A DNA stretch of 64,000 bases from Burkholderiaceae bacterium (GTDB lineage Bacteria; Pseudomonadota; Gammaproteobacteria; Burkholderiales; Burkholderiaceae_C): assembly GCA_913776825.1 (NCBI GenBank), contig CAJYPV010000007.1, positions 1-64,000 on the forward strand, written 5' to 3'. The notes beneath the pieces were generated by a model. That model ran no database searches and was not told where the DNA came from. It was given only the letters and a program-made list of their open reading frames with translations. Below, one piece after another: positions 45,193-54,487 of this stretch. The number at the start of each line of letters is the position of its first letter. Position 1 is the first letter of the stretch. The translations under genes were made by a program, and so were the position numbers.

Positions 45193-46962
45193 TCACCCCG
45201 CAGCCGGCAACTCCAACGTGAACCGACTGCCCGCCCCGCTCTCGCTGTCCACCAGGATCCTGCCGCCCATGCGTTCGACCAGTTGCTTGCAGATCACCAG
45301 CCCGATGCCGGTGCCCGGCTGATCGACGCGGCCGAGCCGGTTGAACGGCTGAAAGAGCTGCGCCCGCTGATCAACCGTCATGCCCAGGCCGTTGTCGGCC
45401 ACCTCGATGAGGAAACCCCGCGGCAGCGATTCGGCACGCACCGTGACCCATCCGCCGCGGCGGTTGTACTTGATCGCATTCGAGATGAGGTTGTGCAGCA
45501 CCTGCTCCAGCCGGATCGGATCCGCCTTCACCTGCGGCAGCGTGTGGTCCTCATCCGGCGTCAGGCCGAGCCGCAGCGCCACGCCCGCAGCCTGCGCGGC
45601 CGGCTGGGCCAGCTCGACGCAGCGCCGCAGCAGCGGCCCCGCCTGCACCGGCAGCGATTGCACGGTCAGGCTGTTCGACTCGACCCGCGACAGCAGCATC
45701 ATGTCTTCGATCAACACGAGCAAATGGCGCGCAGCCTCCTCGATGTGCCGAACCCGGCCCTGCTGCAGCTCGTCCAGCGGCCGCCGCGGATCGCAGGCCA
45801 GCAACTGGCTGAAGCCCAGCACCGCATTGAGCGGCGTGCGCAGTTCATGGCTGGCCTGCGACAGGAACTCGCTCTTGGTCCGGCTCGTGATCTCCGCCGT
45901 CTCCCGCGCGCGGTCCACATCCTGCAGCCGCAGACGCTCGGCCAATTCGCGCTGCAGTTGCTCGCCATGTCGCCGCACCTGACGCTGCAGCGCACGGTTC
46001 CACAACAGCATCACCCCCAGCCCCAGCAACACCGCCGCCAGCGCCAGACCGAAGGCCCACAGCGCGCGACGCTGCCAGCGATGGGCCTCGGTGTCCTGGG
46101 TAATCCAGCGATCCGCGATCGCCTGCCGCTCGCCGTCGCTGATGCGCAGCAAGGCCTTGTCCAGGATGCGGCCCAACATCGGCCAGTCACGCCGATAGCC
46201 GATGCCCAGCGCATACGCATAGCCGATGTCATCGACCACCCGCAGATTGCCGATGCCATCGCGGCGCATCAGGTAAGTCGCGCCCGCCAGATCCATCACC
46301 GCGGCGCCAACTTCGCCCGAGGCCAGCCGGCGCAACACGGTGCGGTCGTCGATGTCGAGTTGCAAGGGATTGGTGGCATAGCGCTCGCGCAGGAACTCGG
46401 CCACCACATAACCGCGTGCGACCGCCACCGGCTCGCCGGGACGCAAGGGGCCGCGGTCATCGCCCGCGCGGCGCAGCAGCACCGCCGGCACCTGGACGTA
46501 CGGCCGGGTGAAACCGAGGGTCTGGGCGCGCTCCGGGGTCTCCCGCAGCGACATCATCAGATCCAGCTCACCCCCCGACAGCGCGGCCAGGTTGCCGGCG
46601 AAGGTCTGCGGCGGCTGGAAGTCGAAGCGCAGACCCGTCAGCTCGGACAGGCGCTGCGCGTAATCCACCGAAAGGCCGGTGATCCGCCCCTCGTCATCCT
46701 GATAGCTGAAGGGCCCGTACATCGCCGAGCCGCCGACCCGCAGCGTCGGATGCTGCAGCACCCAGGCCCGTTCCTCGGGCGTGAGCCAGTCGCGCGGATC
46801 CGCATGGCCCTGCGTCGCGGACGACAGCCACAACACCGCCGCCGACAACACGATCGCCAGCACGGCACAGACCCGCAGCAGCAGGTGTTTCAGGGAGGGA
46901 CGCAAGGCGGTGACCACGCCCGGATTCTGGTCCCGCGCCGTCGCTCCCGGCTGTCCGTACAA
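45193..46962 (-). CDS. sensor histidine kinase with periplasmic SBP_bac_3 domain
   Basis: 589 residues from 46962; a GTG at 46917 is an alternative start. After an N-terminal helix (HLLLRVCAVLAIVLSAAVLW), a periplasmic amino-acid-binding-like domain (LRVGGSAMYGPFSYQDDEGR to about residue 290) is followed by a membrane segment (WAFGLALAAVLLGLGVMLLW). A coiled coil leads to the kinase core with SQASHELRTPLNAVLGF (His372), NLISNAIKYNRRGG, EVADNGLGM and GRVDQPGTGIGLVICKQ. It lacks a receiver domain. This resembles EvgS/BvgS-like venus-flytrap sensors but is shorter. No response regulator gene is adjacent, so its partner is elsewhere. Confidence 0.9.
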   Translation of the reverse strand: MYGQPGATARDQNPGVVTALRPSLKHLLLRVCAVLAIVLSAAVLWLSSATQGHADPRDWLTPEERAWVLQHPTLRVGGSAMYGPFSYQDDEGRITGLSVDYAQRLSELTGLRFDFQPPQTFAGNLAALSGGELDLMMSLRETPERAQTLGFTRPYVQVPAVLLRRAGDDRGPLRPGEPVAVARGYVVAEFLRERYATNPLQLDIDDRTVLRRLASGEVGAAVMDLAGATYLMRRDGIGNLRVVDDIGYAYALGIGYRRDWPMLGRILDKALLRISDGERQAIADRWITQDTEAHRWQRRALWAFGLALAAVLLGLGVMLLWNRALQRQVRRHGEQLQRELAERLRLQDVDRARETAEITSRTKSEFLSQASHELRTPLNAVLGFSQLLACDPRRPLDELQQGRVRHIEEAARHLLVLIEDMMLLSRVESNSLTVQSLPVQAGPLLRRCVELAQPAAQAAGVALRLGLTPDEDHTLPQVKADPIRLEQVLHNLISNAIKYNRRGGWVTVRAESLPRGFLIEVADNGLGMTVDQRAQLFQPFNRLGRVDQPGTGIGLVICKQLVERMGGRILVDSESGAGSRFTLELPAAG

Positions 46963-47062
46963 CCCGCATCCAGGGGTGGTCGCGGATGGAATAAATCACG
47001 CCCGGCCCCGCTTCGATGGGGCCGGCACGGGGTCGGGCGCGCCACAGGCGACGCCCGCGCCG

Positions 47063-47956
47063 TCAGCTCCGCAGCGCCTGCCGCAGCTGCGCACCGATCT
47101 CCGGCTTGTCGTGGAACGGATCGGTCGGATTGCGCGCCTGCATCACATCCTCCAGCCGGGTCTGCACGCCGTGCAGCGCCTTGGGATGGCTGAAGATGTA
47201 GAAGCGCTGCTCGGACATCGCATCGAACACCAGCCGCGCGACATCGGCCGCACTGAGCTTGCCCGCGCTGACGGCCTTGTCGGTCATCGCCTGGGAAATC
47301 AGCTGGCTCTTCGTCGGCGCGGAGGCGCCCAGCGCTTCCGGTCGATTGCGGTGGCTCTGGGTGATGCCGGTCGGCACGAAGAACGGGCACAGCACCGAGC
47401 AATGCACCTGGTCGGTCACCAGCGCGAGATCCTGGAACAGCGTCTCGCTGAGCGACACCACCGCATGCTTGGACACGTTGTAGACGCCCATGTTCGGCGG
47501 ATTCAACAGGCCGGCCATCGACGCGGTGTTGACGATGTGACCTTCCCACTCGGGATCAGCCTGCGCGGCTTCCAGCATCATCGGCGTGAAGAGCCGCACG
47601 CCATGCACGACGCCCATCAGGTTCACGCCCAACACCCATTCCCAGTCGCGCAGGCTGTTCTCCCAGATGAGACCGCCCGATCCGACGCCGGCGTTGTTGA
47701 ACACCACATGCGGCGCGCCGAAACGACCGCGCACCGCGATGGCCAGCGCCTCCATGTCCTCCGCCCGCGACACGTCCACGCGCCGGGCCAGCACCGGATG
47801 CCCGGCGAATTCGGCCGCGGCGCGCTCCAGCGCATCCGCCTGCACATCACACAGCACCAGGTTCATGCCGTGCGACGCCGCAATCCGTGCCACCTCCAGG
47901 CCGAAGCCCGAGCCGGCGCCGGTGATCACGGCGGTCTTGCCTTGATAGCTCTTCAT
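47063..47956 (-). CDS. short-chain dehydrogenase/reductase
   Basis: 297 residues. The NAD(P) motif TGAGSGFG is at about 12-19, NNAGVGSG follows at about 90, the catalytic Ser lies in NTASMAGLL and Tyr/Lys in YNVSKH. Classical SDR with an extra C-terminal 50 residues. The preferred substrate is unknown. Its start overlaps the GST stop (ATGA), making it the last gene of the four-gene unit 50377-47063. Together these genes look like a detoxification or lipid-aldehyde handling set, which is inferred from their families only. Confidence 0.92.
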   Translation of the reverse strand: MKSYQGKTAVITGAGSGFGLEVARIAASHGMNLVLCDVQADALERAAAEFAGHPVLARRVDVSRAEDMEALAIAVRGRFGAPHVVFNNAGVGSGGLIWENSLRDWEWVLGVNLMGVVHGVRLFTPMMLEAAQADPEWEGHIVNTASMAGLLNPPNMGVYNVSKHAVVSLSETLFQDLALVTDQVHCSVLCPFFVPTGITQSHRNRPEALGASAPTKSQLISQAMTDKAVSAGKLSAADVARLVFDAMSEQRFYIFSHPKALHGVQTRLEDVMQARNPTDPFHDKPEIGAQLRQALRS

Positions 47957-48903
47957 GCCTTCGCCTCCGCTTTCAATGCATAGCCGATGCGGGGAAAGTG
48001 CACCTGCACCCGTCCCGCGCGCTCATCATCCCGAAGCAGCGTGATGCGGCGAGGGTCCAAGCCCACCAGCTCGCCGACGACCGCGTCCCGGGCGTAGTCG
48101 GTCGGCGTCACCGTCACCCGATCACCAGCCTGGAAGCCCAGACCCGGCTGCACCGAGACCGTCGTCGGCGTCGCGGCGCGAGCCAGCTCGATGGCCTGCG
48201 CGCCATCCAGCTTGCCCCGTCGCTCGCCGTGCCCGATCGCCGCCACGCGCGCCATCCAGGCACGCAGCGCGTCATGCGGTCCCAGGATGTCCGCCTGCGG
48301 GCCGGCGCGGCTCACGAACCAGAGCGGGTGATAGACGCTGAGATCGGCGATGCTGGTCAGATCGCCGAGCAGCCACGGTCGGCCATCGGCGAGCATCGCG
48401 TCCAGCCAGCTCAGGTATTGGGTCAGCACCGCCGTCGCATCGGCCCCATTCATCCGGGGCATGCCTTCGCTCATGGCCCGTCGGTCCTGCACGAACGCAG
48501 CCAGCATCTCGGGCGGCGCGCCGGCGAAGATTGCCGCCACGCCGGCCGGCTGCATCGCATAGGGCAAGGCGGTCCAGAACAGGTCGGTATCGGCCCACTG
48601 CGCCAGCATGCGCGCCTGGCCAGCCACGGCCAGCGGGAACAGGCTGGGCGTGGGCTGGCGGGCTTCCAGCACCTCGGCGATCAAGGCCGTGTCGCAGTAG
48701 ATGTCCGCCCCGATCTGCAGAAACGGCGTGCGCCGATAACCGCCGGTCAGCGCCACCACATCCGGCTTGGGCTGGATCATCGGCACGGTGACCGATTGCC
48801 AGGCCAGGCCCTTGAATCCCAGCATCAGCCGGGTCTTCTCCGCGAACGGCGAGCTGCCGTAGTGATGCAGGATCAGCGCAGAGGTCAACGCGCTCTCGCT
48901 CAT
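47953..48903 (-). CDS. glutathione S-transferase family protein
   Basis: 316 residues, longer than the usual 200-230. The N-terminal thioredoxin-like half has LILHHYGSSPFAEKTRLMLG (catalytic Ser region) and GYRRTPFLQIGADIYCDTAL (cis-Pro). The helical C-terminal half includes WLLGDLTSIADLSVYHPLWF. After it an extra 80 residues (QPGLGFQAGDRVTVTPTDYA and LVGLDPRRITLLRDDERAGR) form a beta-rich module not seen in ordinary GSTs. It overlaps its neighbours at both ends (ATGA junctions), so it is co-translated with the GNAT and SDR genes. Confidence 0.9.
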   Translation of the reverse strand: MSESALTSALILHHYGSSPFAEKTRLMLGFKGLAWQSVTVPMIQPKPDVVALTGGYRRTPFLQIGADIYCDTALIAEVLEARQPTPSLFPLAVAGQARMLAQWADTDLFWTALPYAMQPAGVAAIFAGAPPEMLAAFVQDRRAMSEGMPRMNGADATAVLTQYLSWLDAMLADGRPWLLGDLTSIADLSVYHPLWFVSRAGPQADILGPHDALRAWMARVAAIGHGERRGKLDGAQAIELARAATPTTVSVQPGLGFQAGDRVTVTPTDYARDAVVGELVGLDPRRITLLRDDERAGRVQVHFPRIGYALKAEAKA

Positions 48904-49358
48904 GGGGATTCCCTTCGCATGTCGATGTGAGGAATGCCGTCCTCGTCATACACCTCGGAGATCGGCAGGAAGCCGAAGCTGCCGTAGAAGTCACGCAGAT
49001 GGGCCTGCGCGCCCAGCTCGATCGGCACGCCCGGCCACAGGCGCTCGCAGTGCGACAGCGCCTGCTGCATCAGCACGCGGCCCAGGCCGCCACCACGCGC
49101 GGCCGGCGCGGTGATGACGCGCCCGATGCGGGCCGCGCCCTCGCCCAGGCTGGGCGGCAGCAGGCGAGCGTAGGCGTGAAGCGCGCCATCGTCGGCGCGA
49201 CCGGCCAGATGCCAGACGCGGTCATCCAGACCATCCGGGTCCAGGTAGACGCAGCGCTGCTCGACCACGAACACCTCCGAACGCAGCCGCAGCAGTTGGT
49301 AAAGCGCCGTCGGCGTCAGCTGCTCGAAGGCGTCGCAGGTCCAGTGCAGATCCGCCAT
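48900..49358 (-). CDS. elaA: GNAT-family N-acetyltransferase, ElaA-like
   Basis: 152 residues from ATG 49358. FEQLTPTALYQLLRLRSEVF, VVEQRCVYLDPDGLDDRVWH and RIGRVITAPAARGGGLGRVL (acetyl-CoA loop) match ElaA; SFGFLPISEVYDEDGIPHID ends the domain. ElaA proteins are GNAT enzymes of undefined substrate. The start overlaps the stop of the oxidoreductase gene by one base (TGATG) and its stop overlaps the GST start, so translation is coupled. The frame is open further upstream inside the preceding gene, but 49358 fits the family. Confidence 0.93.
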   Translation of the reverse strand: MADLHWTCDAFEQLTPTALYQLLRLRSEVFVVEQRCVYLDPDGLDDRVWHLAGRADDGALHAYARLLPPSLGEGAARIGRVITAPAARGGGLGRVLMQQALSHCERLWPGVPIELGAQAHLRDFYGSFGFLPISEVYDEDGIPHIDMRRESP

Positions 49359-50377
49359 CAGATCAGCTTGACCAGTTGCTTGCCGAAGTTGCGGCCCTTG
49401 AGCAGGCCGAGGAAGGCCTCCGGCGCGCTGTCCAGGCCCTGCGCGATCGTCTCGCGGTACTTCAGCTTGCCGGTGGCGACCAGCGTGCCGAGTTCCTTCA
49501 GCGCCTCGGGCCAGACCTCCATGTGCTCGGAGACGATGAAGCCTTCGATCGTCATGCGGTTGACCAGGATCAGCTGCGGTGCGCTCATCGGAATCGGCTC
49601 GCCGTTGTAGCCGGCGATCATGCCGCACATGGCCACGCGGCTGAAGGGATTGGCGCGCTGCATCACCGCATCCAGGATCATGCCGCCGACGTTCTCGAAG
49701 TAGCCGTCGATGCCCTTCGGGCAGGCCGCCTTCAGCGCGGCCGACAGCGACTTCACATCCGCATGCTGCTTGTAGTCGATGCACTCGTCGAAGCCGAGCT
49801 CCTCCACCACATAGCGGCACTTCTCCGCGCCGCCGGCGATCCCCACGGCGCGCGCGCCACGCACCTTCGCCAGTTGGCCGACCGCGCCGCCCACCGCGCC
49901 GCTGGCCGCGCTGACCACGACCGTCTCACCCGGCTTCGGATTGATGATCTTCACCAGGCCGTACCAGCCCGTGACGCCGGGCATGCCCACCGCGCCCAGA
50001 TAGGCCGACAGCGGCACATGGGTCGTGTCCACCTTCTGCAGCACGCCGCGCTGCTGCGCATCCACGACCTGGTACTCCTGCCAGCCGCCCATGCCGACGA
50101 CGCTGTCGCCGACTGCGAAATGACTGTTCTTCGACGCGACCACTTCGCCGACGGTGCCGCCGATCATCACCTCGTTGAGCGGCTGGGGCTGCGCATAGCT
50201 CTTGCTGTCGCTCATGCGGCCGCGCATGTAGGGATCGAGGCTGAGGTAGTGATGGCGCACCAGCACCTGGCCGTCGGTCAATTCGGGCAGCGGCACGTCC
50301 ACCCGCTTGAAGTTCTCGACCACCGGCTCGCCGGTGGGACGCGATGCAAGTTGGATCTGACGATTGATCTGGCTCAT
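49358..50377 (-). CDS. NADP-dependent medium-chain oxidoreductase (CurA/YncB-like)
   Basis: 339 residues from ATG 50377 (MSQINRQIQLASRPTGEPVV). The zinc-free medium-chain dehydrogenase family is shown by HHYLSLDPYMRGRMSDSKSY, MPGVTGWYGLVKIINPKPGE, TVVVSAASGAVGGAVGQLAK and GIDGYFENVGGMILDAVMQ. Such enzymes reduce double bonds of enones, such as curcumin or 15-oxo-prostaglandin-like compounds, with NADPH. It is the first gene of the four-gene unit; the gene on the other side is divergent. Confidence 0.94.
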   Translation of the reverse strand: MSQINRQIQLASRPTGEPVVENFKRVDVPLPELTDGQVLVRHHYLSLDPYMRGRMSDSKSYAQPQPLNEVMIGGTVGEVVASKNSHFAVGDSVVGMGGWQEYQVVDAQQRGVLQKVDTTHVPLSAYLGAVGMPGVTGWYGLVKIINPKPGETVVVSAASGAVGGAVGQLAKVRGARAVGIAGGAEKCRYVVEELGFDECIDYKQHADVKSLSAALKAACPKGIDGYFENVGGMILDAVMQRANPFSRVAMCGMIAGYNGEPIPMSAPQLILVNRMTIEGFIVSEHMEVWPEALKELGTLVATGKLKYRETIAQGLDSAPEAFLGLLKGRNFGKQLVKLI

Positions 50378-50553
50378 GGAATGCTCCTCTGAAATCTGGG
50401 GCCAGGCATTGGCCTGCGTGCATTCGACCATGTTCCGGGCCCTGCGCGTGGTCGCTGGCGTGACAGCGCGCCTGCGCGCAGGCCGCCCGTGCGGTCATGA
50501 ACTCCCCGTGGCGGGGTGGGACTCATTCCATGAAACCCATTCAATGACACGTC

Positions 50554-52923
50554 ATGCACCTCACCCGGCTCGGCTCCCTGGCCAGCACCGCTCCCTCCGA
50601 TCCCTCGTCTGTGGGCGAAGGCCTTCCCACCGCCGAGACCGTACCCGCCCTCGCTGACCCTGCCCCCCGCCCACTCGCCCCGCTCAGCCCCAGTGCCGGC
50701 CGCTCGATCGAGCCGTCGCCGGCCGGCAGCCGGCAGGCCACGCCCTGCTGCGCGGCGGCGCTCCATCCCGGGGGCCACCACGCCCGCTCGCTGGAGCAGG
50801 CCTTGTCCCAGGCGCTGTCGCTGGCGCGCGAGAGCAATGGCCATGCGCCCACGCTGCTGCTGGATCTGAGGCCGTTTCCCGCCAGCAGCGTGCGCGACAT
50901 CCCGTCAGACATCTGGCACCGGCTGGCCGGGCAGGTGCGGGCGGTCCAGATGCCGCCCGGCTGGACTTCCCGCGACGTCGACTGGCTGTCGGCGCTGCGC
51001 GAGGTCGACATGATCGAGTGCATCGATCTGCCCTCCGAGCGGCACCCGTTCCACGGCCTGCCCCGCTCGGTCAGCGTGGTGATCACGCCGGAGCCGCATC
51101 CCGACTGGCGCTGCGCCGAACATCGCCACCGGCTCTTCCTCAGCACGGCGGAATCCGCTGGCCATGCCTATCTCAACGCGTTCTCGAGCCAGCACGCGGA
51201 TGCCGCCGCGTGGACCTTGCGCCTGGCGGCCGACGGACCGCAGGATCACTGGCCCAGCGCGGAACACTATGCGCGCGCGGCCGAGGCCGCCCAGCAACTG
51301 GCCGTGCGGGCTCGCGCGCACATGCCGCATGGGGGTCAGGACCTGCGCGGCTGGCTCGTCCCGGCGGACCAGGCCAAGCTGATCGACGCGGTCATCCAGC
51401 GATCCCCGGTGACGCTGCTGTCGCCTCAGGGGCGGGCGGCCATGCTGGCCCTGCAGCATCAAACGCGCCTCCCCGGATCGCTGACCGTGCTGTCGAGCTG
51501 GCAACTGCATGTGATCGACGTGGCGATCCGGGCCGCCGTCGACGCGTTGTTGCTGCCCGGCGCCTCGCCGCCCGCCATCAAGCCGGTCTCCGCCTTGATG
51601 GAACTGGCGCAGCGGCGCTATCTCGAAGCCGAGGCGCTGCAGCCGCCGAGCCATCGTTGCCGCCCGGGCAGGGGCCTCCGCCCTCCTCCGCACATCCTGT
51701 CCCGCACCTTCAGCGCCCCCGCACCCGCGACCCACTCTCCGCCTGTTGGACACGCGACCCCACCCCGCTGGTCGACGGGGCCGCTGCATTTCCACAGCAC
51801 GCTGCCGCAAACGCAGCAAAACCTGTCGATGGCCGAGGCACTCCTGCTCACGCCCTGGGCCTGCGGCCCGAGCCTGCGCGCCGAGCGGCCGACGCGCCAG
51901 ACCCTGCCGTCCGCGACCTCGCGACCTCGGCGGGAGCCCTGGCTCGCGCAGGTCGTCCAGCATGTCCTGCCCGCGCTGCCCCGACCCTTCGGCAAGCCGC
52001 CGCATGTCCCGGCCGACGCGGCCGCGACGACACCGGCGTTGACCAGCCACCCCGCGCCGAACGGCGCCTCGGCTTCGCGCGTGACGACGACCGCCTCACC
52101 GCGCGAGGACCTCGTCCGCGCCACGCTGTCCGCCGTCTCCTCACCGTCCACCGAGCGCGCGGCGGACCGCTCAGGGCCTCAGGTCACCCCCAGTTCGACA
52201 CCTGTGGGTCGTCGCGCGGTCGCGCCGCCGCCCTCCGAGCCCTTGGACGAGGTCGACGGGCCGCTCGACGAGGTCGACGGGCCGATGAGCGGGTCCGATC
52301 CCGAGCTCTCTGAACCGGAAGCCACCGCGGCGGTCGCGCCCATGACCGACGCGGACCAGACTCCGCCGCAACGGTCAAGCGCTGCGACGAACTTGGCGAT
52401 GCAGCTGGGAACGAACTCACTGGATCGGCGCCGCCCGCCCGCCCCCTGGTCATCGACGGACTGGGAGCCCGCCGTGCGCAGCAGGCTCGGATCGGGCTCC
52501 TTGATCCCAGCGTCGACGGCCGCGCGAGGCGGACGCGCCAGGCCGGCCAGCATCGCGGGCCATGCATTGGCCGACGAACCGTCCCGTGATTCACCGCGCA
52601 CACGCGCCGCGCCGTTGGCGCGTGCCGAAAGCGACCTCGACGCCCGGACACGCCGTCAGCCGCTGCTGAGCCGACTGCGCAAGCTGCTGTCACCGCCCCG
52701 TCGCGCCGGGAACGGCCCGGAAGAGCGCTTCCCGACGTTGCCGCCCCTGCCGCCAGCCGCCCCGCTGACGGCCTGGAAGCCGGACCGCGTGCCCACGCTG
52801 CGGGCCGCAGACGACGCGCCCACATCCGTCGTCGCATCGACGTCAGCCTCGACGGCACCCGCCACGGGTCGTCGCACCGATCCCTGGTCGACGCGGCTCA
52901 GCGAGGGGGCGAGCCCCCGCTGA
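50554..52923 (+). CDS. large LRR-like, Pro/Arg-rich protein of an unrecognised family
   Basis: 789 residues from ATG 50554; no clear ribosome site is seen. Residues 1-95 are low-complexity. Residues 100-184 form a module, LLLDLRPFPASSVRDIPSDI, then a VRAVQMPPGW core, DVDWLSALREVDMIECIDLP and SVSVVITPEPHPDW. The same module recurs in the gene at 61146. Residues 185-370 are helical. After about 380 the protein is disordered, rich in Pro, Arg, Ser and Thr, and includes a tandem LDEVDGP pair encoded by a 21-base repeat at 52243-52284. No signal peptide, membrane helix or catalytic motif is visible. Size, disorder and LRR-like spacing recall secreted effectors of plant-associated bacteria. This is an inference. 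Confidence 0.65.
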   Translation: MHLTRLGSLASTAPSDPSSVGEGLPTAETVPALADPAPRPLAPLSPSAGRSIEPSPAGSRQATPCCAAALHPGGHHARSLEQALSQALSLARESNGHAPTLLLDLRPFPASSVRDIPSDIWHRLAGQVRAVQMPPGWTSRDVDWLSALREVDMIECIDLPSERHPFHGLPRSVSVVITPEPHPDWRCAEHRHRLFLSTAESAGHAYLNAFSSQHADAAAWTLRLAADGPQDHWPSAEHYARAAEAAQQLAVRARAHMPHGGQDLRGWLVPADQAKLIDAVIQRSPVTLLSPQGRAAMLALQHQTRLPGSLTVLSSWQLHVIDVAIRAAVDALLLPGASPPAIKPVSALMELAQRRYLEAEALQPPSHRCRPGRGLRPPPHILSRTFSAPAPATHSPPVGHATPPRWSTGPLHFHSTLPQTQQNLSMAEALLLTPWACGPSLRAERPTRQTLPSATSRPRREPWLAQVVQHVLPALPRPFGKPPHVPADAAATTPALTSHPAPNGASASRVTTTASPREDLVRATLSAVSSPSTERAADRSGPQVTPSSTPVGRRAVAPPPSEPLDEVDGPLDEVDGPMSGSDPELSEPEATAAVAPMTDADQTPPQRSSAATNLAMQLGTNSLDRRRPPAPWSSTDWEPAVRSRLGSGSLIPASTAARGGRARPASIAGHALADEPSRDSPRTRAAPLARAESDLDARTRRQPLLSRLRKLLSPPRRAGNGPEERFPTLPPLPPAAPLTAWKPDRVPTLRAADDAPTSVVASTSASTAPATGRRTDPWSTRLSEGASPR

Positions 52924-52954
52924 GGCCGCCAGTTTCGGCGGGCGCGTCGGCGCG

Positions 52955-53473
52955 TCAGTCCTCCCGACGCTGCAGCGATTTCAGGCTGCGGCCCTTGCCG
53001 GGCAGCGCGCGCAGGTATTTGAAGGTGCCGGTCGAATGGGCACAGAGCCGGCCGTCCTCGCCCAGCACGCGGCCTTCGCAGAAGGCCATCGTGGTGGTGC
53101 GCTGGAGCAGTCGTCCGATGGCCCTCAGCGATCCTTCGCCGGGCCGCATGAAGCTGGTCTTCATTTCCACCGTCACCACACCCGGCCCGAAACCCGGCTG
53201 ATGGCGGTGGATGCTGCGCGCCGCATGGGCCATGGCGACATCCAGCAAGGTCATCAACACGCCGCCATGCGCCACCTGCCAGGAGTTCAGATGCGGCTCG
53301 CGGATGTCCACCCGCAGTTCGGCTTCGCCCTCGTCCATGCGGACCAGCTCGAAGCCCAGCTGCTGCACGAAGGGAATGTGGACCGGAAAGTCGATGGCGG
53401 GCGACGGCGCCTCGGTCGGCGGCAGCGCGCCGGCCTCGGGATCGGAGGTGGGTGTGTCAGACGGCAGAGTCAT
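52955..53473 (-). CDS. PaaI-family (hotdog) thioesterase
   Basis: 172 residues. After a Pro-rich N-terminus the hotdog fold shows LGFELVRMDEGEAELRVDIR, LNSWQVAHGGVLMTLLDVAM (with the HGG motif of PaaI/YbgC-type acyl-CoA thioesterases) and VVTVEMKTSFMRPGEGSLRA. It would hydrolyse acyl-CoA thioesters. It ends the beta-oxidation cluster and follows the SDR gene by 15 bases. Confidence 0.9.
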   Translation of the reverse strand: MTLPSDTPTSDPEAGALPPTEAPSPAIDFPVHIPFVQQLGFELVRMDEGEAELRVDIREPHLNSWQVAHGGVLMTLLDVAMAHAARSIHRHQPGFGPGVVTVEMKTSFMRPGEGSLRAIGRLLQRTTTMAFCEGRVLGEDGRLCAHSTGTFKYLRALPGKGRSLKSLQRRED

Positions 53474-53487
53474 GGAACGGGGTTGTA

Positions 53488-54279
53488 TCAGCTTCCATGC
53501 ACCGCCGACACGCCACCGTCCACCGCCAGGATCTGGCCGGTGATGTGCTTGCCGGCGCGGCTGGCGAAAAGCAGCGCGGCGCCCTTGAGGTCTTCGTCAT
53601 CCCCGATGCGGCGCAGCGGCGCATGCGCGGCGAGCGTGTCCTCGCCCAGTTGCGCCATCAGGCCTTGCGTCATCTTGCTGGGGAAGAAGCCCGGCGCCAG
53701 CGCATTCACGGTGATGCCATGCACGCCCCACTCGCCCGCCAGCGCCCGGGTGAAGTTCACCGCCGCGCCCTTGCTGGTGTTGTAGGCAATGGTCTTCATC
53801 AGCCCGCTGTTGCCGCTCAGGCCGGCGATCGAGGCGACGTTGATGATGCGGCCATACCGGCGCGGGATCATGCTTTGACGCGCCGCTTCCTGGCTCATCA
53901 CGAACAAGCTGCGGATGTTGAGGTTCATCACCTTGTCCCAGGCGGCGACCGGATGCTCTTCGGCCGGGGCGCCCCAAGTGGCGCCGGCGTTGTTGACCAG
54001 GATGTCGATCTGCCCCAGCCGTTCCATCGTCTGCGACACGATGGCGCGTGCCTGGGCCTCATCGGCGGCATCGGCGGCGATCCAGCGGGTGTCGATGCCG
54101 CGGGCCTGCAGATGGGCCATGGCCTCTTCCAGATCCGCCGCCTTGCGGGAGCTGATCATCACCCGGGCACCGGCTTCGCCCAGCGCCTCGGCGATCTGCA
54201 GGCCCAGCCCACGGGAACCACCGGTGATCAGGGCCACCTGGCCGCTCAGGTCGAAAAGGTCTCGGACATGGCTGGTCAT
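53488..54279 (-). CDS. short-chain dehydrogenase/reductase of the fatty-acid cluster
   Basis: 263 residues from ATG 54279. LSGQVALITGGSRGLGLQIA binds NAD(P); ILVNNAGATWG, the Ser of NVASIAGLS and YNTSKGAAVNF (Tyr/Lys) are the catalytic features; QILAVDGGVSAVHG ends the core. Similar SDRs in beta-oxidation clusters act as 3-oxoacyl or 3-hydroxyacyl reductases. The longer frame to 54414 lacks family conservation. It lies between the acyl-CoA dehydrogenase and thioesterase genes. Confidence 0.92.
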   Translation of the reverse strand: MTSHVRDLFDLSGQVALITGGSRGLGLQIAEALGEAGARVMISSRKAADLEEAMAHLQARGIDTRWIAADAADEAQARAIVSQTMERLGQIDILVNNAGATWGAPAEEHPVAAWDKVMNLNIRSLFVMSQEAARQSMIPRRYGRIINVASIAGLSGNSGLMKTIAYNTSKGAAVNFTRALAGEWGVHGITVNALAPGFFPSKMTQGLMAQLGEDTLAAHAPLRRIGDDEDLKGAALLFASRAGKHITGQILAVDGGVSAVHGS

Positions 54280-54323
54280 CGCTGTCTCCTGAAGGGCGCT
54301 CGACGGCGCCTGTGATTGGAACA

Positions 54324-54370
54324 ATGGAATCGCTGGAATCGCTGAATGGCGGAATGGCTGAATGGCTGGA
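54324..54370. repeat. imperfect short tandem repeats
   Basis: TGGAATCGC occurs twice and GAATGGC three times in a row, between the acyl-CoA dehydrogenase and SDR genes and just upstream of the SDR start. It is simple-sequence DNA. No hairpin or coding role is apparent. Confidence 0.6.
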
Positions 54371-54487
54371 GCCATTGGGACCGGGCGGCCCTGCCGGTCT
54401 GAGCCGGTCATCACAGGCCGCCCTCTGCAGGAACGATCCGTCGGACGCCGCGCCCGCCCCCCTGCACCACGGCGACGGAGACCTGCC

